Part shown: positions 15,251-19,104 of the stretch, one piece after another
Position numbering within the stretch: position 1 is the first letter of the stretch
Layout: each line of letters begins with the position of its first letter
From: CALZIK01 sp046756565
GTDB lineage: Bacteria > Acidobacteriota > Thermoanaerobaculia > Multivoradales > JAHEKO01
Assembly: GCA_046756565.1 (NCBI GenBank)
Contig: JBHHWO010000087.1
Location: 1 to 19,104, forward strand
DNA: 19,104 nt
Direction: 5' to 3'
Notes under the pieces: generated by a model
What the model saw: only the letters and a program-made list of their open reading frames with translations
What the model was told of the DNA's origin: nothing
The model's database searches: none
Position numbers and translations under genes: made by a program

Positions 15251-16415
15251 AGGCTTGTTCATAGAGATCCAAGAAGTCGTTCTCATTCACCGGTCTCGGG
15301 TTGAAGCCGCCTGTCCATTCGTCTGTCGCGAGCCTCGCCAGCGAGCCGAGAGTTTCTCGCGGCACGTCGCGATCTTGCAAGCGGCCGGCCAGGCCGGCCT
15401 GACGGCGCAGTTGTTCGAGTCGTGTTGCCAATGCCTCGGAGCCTCCGGGTACGAGTCGATCATAGGCCTCATCGACCGCCCCCGAGTTGAAGCGAACGAC
15501 AGACGGCAACATCAGTGCCACGGCCTCTCCATGGATTATTCGGCACCGCGCGGTCAACGGATTCGCGGCGGCGTGTGCCGCCCCGAGCATGGACCTCTCG
15601 ATCGCGGCTCCGGCCAGATGGGCGCCGAGCTGCATGCCGGCGAGAGCTTCGATCGAAGGCTCCTCGCCGAGCACTTTTTCGAAGGAGGCGTCGAGGAGGC
15701 TGAAGGCCTTTTCGGATAGGTCCCTCGATCCTGGCGTGGCACGGGTGGTCACCAGGCTCTCGACAGCGTGCGAGATGGCGTCAAAGCCCGCGACCGAGCG
15801 CACCCATCCGGGGGCGCTGACCGTGAGCTCGGGGTCCAGGATGACCCGCCGGAACAGGGCTTTGGGATCGCCGCACGCCATCTTTCGCTGGCTACCCGCC
15901 TGGGAGATGAGAGCGTAGGACTGGGCCTCGCTTCCGGTCCCGCAGGTGGTGGGGACCGCGACCATCGGCAACATGGGCTTCGAGGCCTTGCCGTAGCCCC
16001 AGTAGTCGGCCATCTCCCCGCCGTTTGTGAGAAGGAAGTTGGTGCCCTTGGTGCAATCCATCGCGCTTCCACCACCCAGAGCCACCAGAATGTCGGCGCC
16101 GAATTCCCGCGCCGCTTCCACGCTGCGCTCGACGTCATCCGTGGAGGGGTTCTCGTGCACGTCCGCGAACAGCCCGACCTCGAAGCCGGCGCCGGCGATG
16201 ATCGCGCGCGCGTTTTCGGCGTGCCCCGCCTCGACCAGTCCGGAATCGGTGACAACGAGCGTTCGGCCCCCGCCCACCGATGCGATCTCTTCGCCGAGCC
16301 GCTCGAGGCTGCCGGCGCCGGTGACCGTTCTGGCCCCGCCGAACGAACCCGACCAGGCCCCCAGGGTCGAGTCGAGTTCGGACGGCAGCGGCGCGCTGTC
16401 CGCGGAGATCGTCAT
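15243..16415 (-). CDS. Iron-type (group III) alcohol dehydrogenase
   Basis: A 390-aa cytoplasmic dehydrogenase of the Fe-ADH family, normal length. The nucleotide-binding GGGSAMDCTKG is at 114-124 and PTTCGTGSE at 155-163. All four metal ligands expected from FucO-like enzymes are present: Asp212 and His216 (in FDAISHAVES), His281 (in LGAAHAAANP) and His295 (in IIHGEAVALMLP). It should interconvert an alcohol and an aldehyde with NAD(P)H. Directly after a LuxC-like reductase, the natural role is to reduce the aldehyde product to the alcohol; the reverse, oxidative direction cannot be excluded. It starts 19 bp after the LuxC-like stop, and its own end overlaps the propeller gene. Confidence 0.92.
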   Translation of the reverse strand: MTISADSAPLPSELDSTLGAWSGSFGGARTVTGAGSLERLGEEIASVGGGRTLVVTDSGLVEAGHAENARAIIAGAGFEVGLFADVHENPSTDDVERSVEAAREFGADILVALGGGSAMDCTKGTNFLLTNGGEMADYWGYGKASKPMLPMVAVPTTCGTGSEAQSYALISQAGSQRKMACGDPKALFRRVILDPELTVSAPGWVRSVAGFDAISHAVESLVTTRATPGSRDLSEKAFSLLDASFEKVLGEEPSIEALAGMQLGAHLAGAAIERSMLGAAHAAANPLTARCRIIHGEAVALMLPSVVRFNSGAVDEAYDRLVPGGSEALATRLEQLRRQAGLAGRLQDRDVPRETLGSLARLATDEWTGGFNPRPVNENDFLDLYEQAYG

Positions 16416-16434
16416 CGGCTTCGGTCCGGTTGGG

Positions 16435-17856
16435 CTAGGCCACGCCCTGGTAGGAGCGTTGACGGTAGAGGTGTTCGAAGAGATTGCCTTCGTGGGGCTG
16501 GTCCCACGCCACCTTGCTGGTCGGCAGGGCGGCGAGATTCAGTCTTTCTACGTTGGTGGAGGTCAGGAGTTTGCGGCGGAAGTCTTCGTCCGCCGTGAGA
16601 CCGGTGACCACCAGGCTCGGCCCTATCTTCTCCAGGAGCTCGTCCTGTGGCGTCTCGACCACGGAGGCGAACGGAAATAGATACTCGGCCGACGCCAGCG
16701 GGTGCTCTGGATCCTCACAGAAGACCACCGTCGGCAGAACGAACCAGCAGCCATCGGCCTCCGCGACCCGCGAGCCTTCGCGATGGCGCGCGGTCGCATC
16801 CTCGGCGCCGCCCTGGGCCAGCTGCGCATCGATCACGTTCGAGAGGCTCTCGGCGGCCTTGCGGCTCGGCATCGCCGCAAGTCGCGCTTCCGGGTGATCG
16901 AGTGGCAGGGCGCGGATCTCTGCGAGCCGCTTGGCGATGGCGTCGGCGATCTCCCTGCCTTTGGCCGGCGTCCAGACACCCGAGGCGTTGATGCACGAGC
17001 GGCCACCGTTGTCGGCGATCGAAGCGACCATGAGATCGAGATGCTCGAGCCAGCTGTCAGTGGCGTCGTCTCCGAAGACCACCTTACTCCAGCCTGGTCC
17101 GTGAATCTGCACTGCGTGGTTGGTGCGCCAAGGGTCGACCGTCGCACGGTCGCCGTACAGCATCGAACGGCCGGTTCGGAGCAGGATCTGCTGGGCGCCG
17201 GCATGATCCGAGGGGTAGTAGTGGAAGGCACTCTCGGGACAGCCGGCGGCGATGAACGCCTGCGCGATTCGAAATGGGGTCCAGGGCTCGCGGCTGCCCG
17301 GTCGCAGTGCAAGAGCCGTCTTGAGCGGGATCGCCGGAATCCAGAGCGAGTGCACGCCTGGCGAGTTGGAGGGCAGCACCGCGCCCAGTGAATCGGTTTC
17401 GCGGCGGTAGGAGACGATCCTGCCGTCCTGCTCGCCGAAGCCCCGGTCCAGGATGTCGAGATCCAGGCCGCGGGTGAGTCCGCCCAGGACGGTCTCCATT
17501 TCCTCGAGGACGAATCGAGCCTTGGCCATGTTGGCCCTGACCATGGATTCTGGCAGGCCGGTGGTGACCGAGGTCTGGAACACGTAGTCGTCCGCCGACT
17601 GCATGCCCTCGCCCAGAGGCAGATCGCCTTGCGCGAACAACTGGCCGGCTCTTCTCGAGATCTCGACCAGATCTCGGGTGGTCATGCTCTCGAGTGCCCG
17701 CCGGGCACTGCCGATCTCGAGCAGGTCCTTGGCGATCAGACCGGAATTGGCCTGGCTGATTTCGGCGACGGTTTCGCCGGTCGCCAGATGCCCGAGCGTT
17801 TTCGTACTCAGGCTGCGGTAGGTCTTACCCGCTCGGAGCAGTGGAATATGGAGCAT
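16435..17856 (-). CDS. LuxC-like acyl-CoA reductase
   Basis: A 473-aa member of the LuxC acyl-CoA reductase family, a branch of the aldehyde dehydrogenase superfamily, expected to reduce an activated acyl group to the aldehyde with NADPH. A cofactor-domain region, GAVLPSNSPGVHSLWIP (158-174), is followed by ALRPGSREPWTP (183-194) and the catalytic-cysteine region GGRSCINASGVW (284-295), with Cys288 close to where Vibrio LuxC carries its acyl-accepting cysteine (about 286, from memory). The length matches LuxC (about 480). The ATG at 17856 has a GGGAGG site nearby. It lies 27 bp after the LuxE-like gene and 19 bp before the alcohol dehydrogenase. No luciferase genes are visible, so the aldehyde is probably an intermediate rather than a light substrate. 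Chain length or aromatic preference is unknown. Confidence 0.88.
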   Translation of the reverse strand: MLHIPLLRAGKTYRSLSTKTLGHLATGETVAEISQANSGLIAKDLLEIGSARRALESMTTRDLVEISRRAGQLFAQGDLPLGEGMQSADDYVFQTSVTTGLPESMVRANMAKARFVLEEMETVLGGLTRGLDLDILDRGFGEQDGRIVSYRRETDSLGAVLPSNSPGVHSLWIPAIPLKTALALRPGSREPWTPFRIAQAFIAAGCPESAFHYYPSDHAGAQQILLRTGRSMLYGDRATVDPWRTNHAVQIHGPGWSKVVFGDDATDSWLEHLDLMVASIADNGGRSCINASGVWTPAKGREIADAIAKRLAEIRALPLDHPEARLAAMPSRKAAESLSNVIDAQLAQGGAEDATARHREGSRVAEADGCWFVLPTVVFCEDPEHPLASAEYLFPFASVVETPQDELLEKIGPSLVVTGLTADEDFRRKLLTSTNVERLNLAALPTSKVAWDQPHEGNLFEHLYRQRSYQGVA

Positions 17857-17864
17857 GGTTGCGG

Positions 17865-17870
17865 CCTCCC
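17865..17870 (-). promoter_or_regulatory. Ribosome binding site of the LuxC-like gene
   Basis: GGGAGG is eight bases upstream of the ATG at 17856, within the 27-bp spacer that follows the LuxE-like stop codon. Confidence 0.65.
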
Positions 17871-17883
17871 TCGGAAGCAGCGG

Positions 17884-18978
17884 CTAGTAGACGCCGACCA
17901 CGACCGACTCTTCGAATCGGGTGAACAGGCGCAGGTCGGCAACGCCGTCCCAGGGATAGAGATCGATCGGCTCTGTGCGCTCGCCTTGGTCGCGCTCGAG
18001 AAACCGGGGCATGAAGAAGTCCTGGGTGAGCGTCGTGAGCATCACCCGTCCGGTCTCGCCGTATTCGACCACTCGTTCCGGGTCGTCGGGATCGACCAGG
18101 TCGAAGATGGCGCGTGGATGCGGCGGGTAGTAGGTGATGGTGTAGTCCTTGGTTTCCGGATCGAAAGGCTTCGAGCATGCCAGTCCCATCAGCGTGTTGC
18201 CGTAGGTCGGCACGAAGTCGATTCCGGGTACCAACTCTTCCCGGGCGAAGCGATGGAATTGCGCGTTCATCTCGGTGCCGCCGCAGAAGATCCCGGTGAT
18301 GCCCGCCTGGGGCAAGGAGACCTTCTCGCACAGCGCCTCGAGCAGCTTGGGCGTGGTGAACACGCATTTGACGTTGGGGTGGCCGCGCAGAATCTTCAGG
18401 CCCTGGTCGATTACGTGCTCCTTGTAGGTCTCCATTCCCTGGTGATTGCCGGCCTTGATCATCTTGTTGACCCAGCGCGGATCCAGGTCGACGTGAAACG
18501 CCATGCCGCCGCGGACCTGCGCCAGGTGCTCGATGGCCAGTCGCAGCCGCCGCGGACCGGACGGACCCAACATCAGCCAGTCCGACCCTCTCGGGAAGGT
18601 CTCGTCCGAAAGCGACTCACTGAACTGTGAATAGTCGATGCGGAAGTCGTGGATGTTGAGCCGAGTCTTGGGCAGGCCGGTCGAGCCGCCGGTTTCGAAG
18701 GCGAACAGGGGCTCTCCCTCCAGCCCCTTGGGCAGCCAGCGGCGAATCGGCCCCCCGCGAAGCCATTCGTCCTCGAAGTGACCCAGGTACTTCAAGTCGT
18801 CGTAGCGCTGGATCTTCTCGCGCGGATCGAAGGGCAGTTTGCTGGCGTAGTCCAGCCAGAACGGGCTGCCGGTCTCCGGCGAGAAGTGCCAGGCGACCAT
18901 CTTGCGCAGGTGGCTGTCCAGCGCCACGCGCGCGGCTTGGGCTCGCTCCTGTAGGGTGCCGGTCGTCGCGGTCGTCAT
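17884..18978 (-). CDS. LuxE/PaaK-like adenylate-forming acyl synthetase
   Basis: A 364-aa adenylate-forming enzyme, close in length to LuxE acyl-protein synthetases (about 370) and shorter than PaaK phenylacetate-CoA ligases (about 430). The P-loop-like adenylation motif TGGSTGLPKT is at 96-105. A TYGNTLMG segment (258-265) stands where this fold has its adenine-binding region, and YGETGRVMLTTLTQDFFMPR (306-325) matches the hinge-proximal strand. It should activate a carboxylic acid with ATP and pass it, as a thioester, towards the LuxC-like reductase 27 bp downstream. The ATG at 18978 forms a 4-bp ATGA overlap with the preceding gene, follows a purine-rich GGAAAGAAGA, and gives a sensible MTTATTG start. 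The longer open frame to 19098 reads through the preceding gene and is rejected. Acid substrate and carrier are unknown. Confidence 0.82.
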   Translation of the reverse strand: MTTATTGTLQERAQAARVALDSHLRKMVAWHFSPETGSPFWLDYASKLPFDPREKIQRYDDLKYLGHFEDEWLRGGPIRRWLPKGLEGEPLFAFETGGSTGLPKTRLNIHDFRIDYSQFSESLSDETFPRGSDWLMLGPSGPRRLRLAIEHLAQVRGGMAFHVDLDPRWVNKMIKAGNHQGMETYKEHVIDQGLKILRGHPNVKCVFTTPKLLEALCEKVSLPQAGITGIFCGGTEMNAQFHRFAREELVPGIDFVPTYGNTLMGLACSKPFDPETKDYTITYYPPHPRAIFDLVDPDDPERVVEYGETGRVMLTTLTQDFFMPRFLERDQGERTEPIDLYPWDGVADLRLFTRFEESVVVGVY

Positions 18979-19104
18979 TCTTCTTTCCGGTCTAGCAGCC
19001 CGTGGTAGAAGACCAGACGGTCGCGTTGCGAGCGCCATGGGGCCAGATACCAGGCGCCGCTGCGCAGGCGATGCCGAAGCATCGTCGAGGAGCGGCAACG
19101 CTGG
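18975..19104 (-). CDS. Partial gene, C-terminal end of unidentified protein
   Basis: A minus-strand frame is open from the window edge to the TGA at 18975-18977, giving the last 42 residues of a protein that ends in LVFYHGLLDRKEE. Evidence that it is real is the 4-bp ATGA overlap with the LuxE-like start, the same junction type used elsewhere in the window, and a natural-looking composition (tryptophan and tyrosine, then a charged tail). The fragment is rich in arginine and aromatic residues (GAWYLAPWRSQRDR). I do not recognise the family. Confidence 0.55.
   Translation of the reverse strand, partial: QRCRSSTMLRHRLRSGAWYLAPWRSQRDRLVFYHGLLDRKEE

Noticed and set aside
17629..18630. 333-codon plus-strand open frame
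   Set aside because: It lies fully antisense to the LuxE-like and LuxC-like genes, whose motifs are clear. Long antisense frames are expected in GC-rich coding DNA, and its translation shows no recognisable domain.
16435..18978. Bioluminescence (lux) operon
   Set aside because: LuxC-like and LuxE-like genes are present, but luxA, luxB and luxD are absent and the neighbours are an alcohol dehydrogenase and a radical SAM gene, so light production is not supported.
18979..19098. 40-residue extension of the LuxE-like protein
   Set aside because: Another frame over the same bases has a more natural composition and ends exactly in an ATGA overlap, so the extension is more likely a shadow of the preceding gene.
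1..19104. CRISPR array, tRNA or rRNA genes
   Set aside because: No regularly spaced direct repeats, cloverleaf-like segments with CCA-type ends, or conserved rRNA stretches were seen on reading both strands; no covariance search was possible.

Overview
This is a GC-rich stretch from a diderm (Gram-negative type) bacterium. An exported TonB-dependent outer-membrane receptor, signal peptides and a YbbA/YbbP-type ABC exporter support a two-membrane cell. The exported PQQ-like propellers that begin with DWPSYRG or DWAQFRG just after the signal peptide are a style I associate with environmental phyla such as Acidobacteriota and Planctomycetota. That phylum guess is inference and unverified. Every confident gene lies on the minus strand, so transcription runs from position 19104 towards 1.

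Block A (19104 to 8069) is one tight array: the end of an unidentified gene, a LuxE-like adenylate-forming enzyme, a LuxC-like acyl-CoA reductase, an iron-type alcohol dehydrogenase, an exported beta-propeller, a HemN/HemW-like radical SAM protein, a second exported beta-propeller, a TonB-dependent receptor, and a flavin-dependent halogenase-like oxidoreductase. Junctions are 4-8 bp overlaps or gaps of at most 27 bp, and several ribosome binding sites sit on or near the upstream stop codon. LuxE, LuxC and the dehydrogenase together could reduce a carboxylic acid to an alcohol by way of an activated acyl group and an aldehyde. No luxA/luxB is visible. Placed with a radical SAM enzyme, a halogenase-like flavoenzyme, two periplasmic propellers and an outer-membrane receptor, this looks like an uncharacterised metabolite synthesis-and-uptake or cofactor/metal acquisition system. 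It is the best candidate for something new in the window.

Block B (7902 to 6233) is a two-gene unit: a small two-helix DUF3311-like membrane protein overlapping a sodium:solute symporter. Block C (6075 to 214) has four genes, each overlapping the next by the same 4 bp (ATGA): a GT4 glycosyltransferase, a hotdog-fold thioesterase, a YbbA/LolD-like ATPase, and an unusually long (1136 aa) YbbP-like FtsX-family permease. Its thioesterase-ATPase-permease order recalls the E. coli tesA/ybbA/ybbP neighbourhood.

The only three real intergenic gaps (1-213, 6076-6232, 7903-8068) each hold a different imperfect palindromic element. The one at 52-217 has near-perfect 23-bp terminal inverted repeats that end in CTAG, and its inner end supplies the stop codon of the permease gene. 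I see no tRNA, rRNA or CRISPR array. The many long plus-strand open frames are antisense shadows of these genes.
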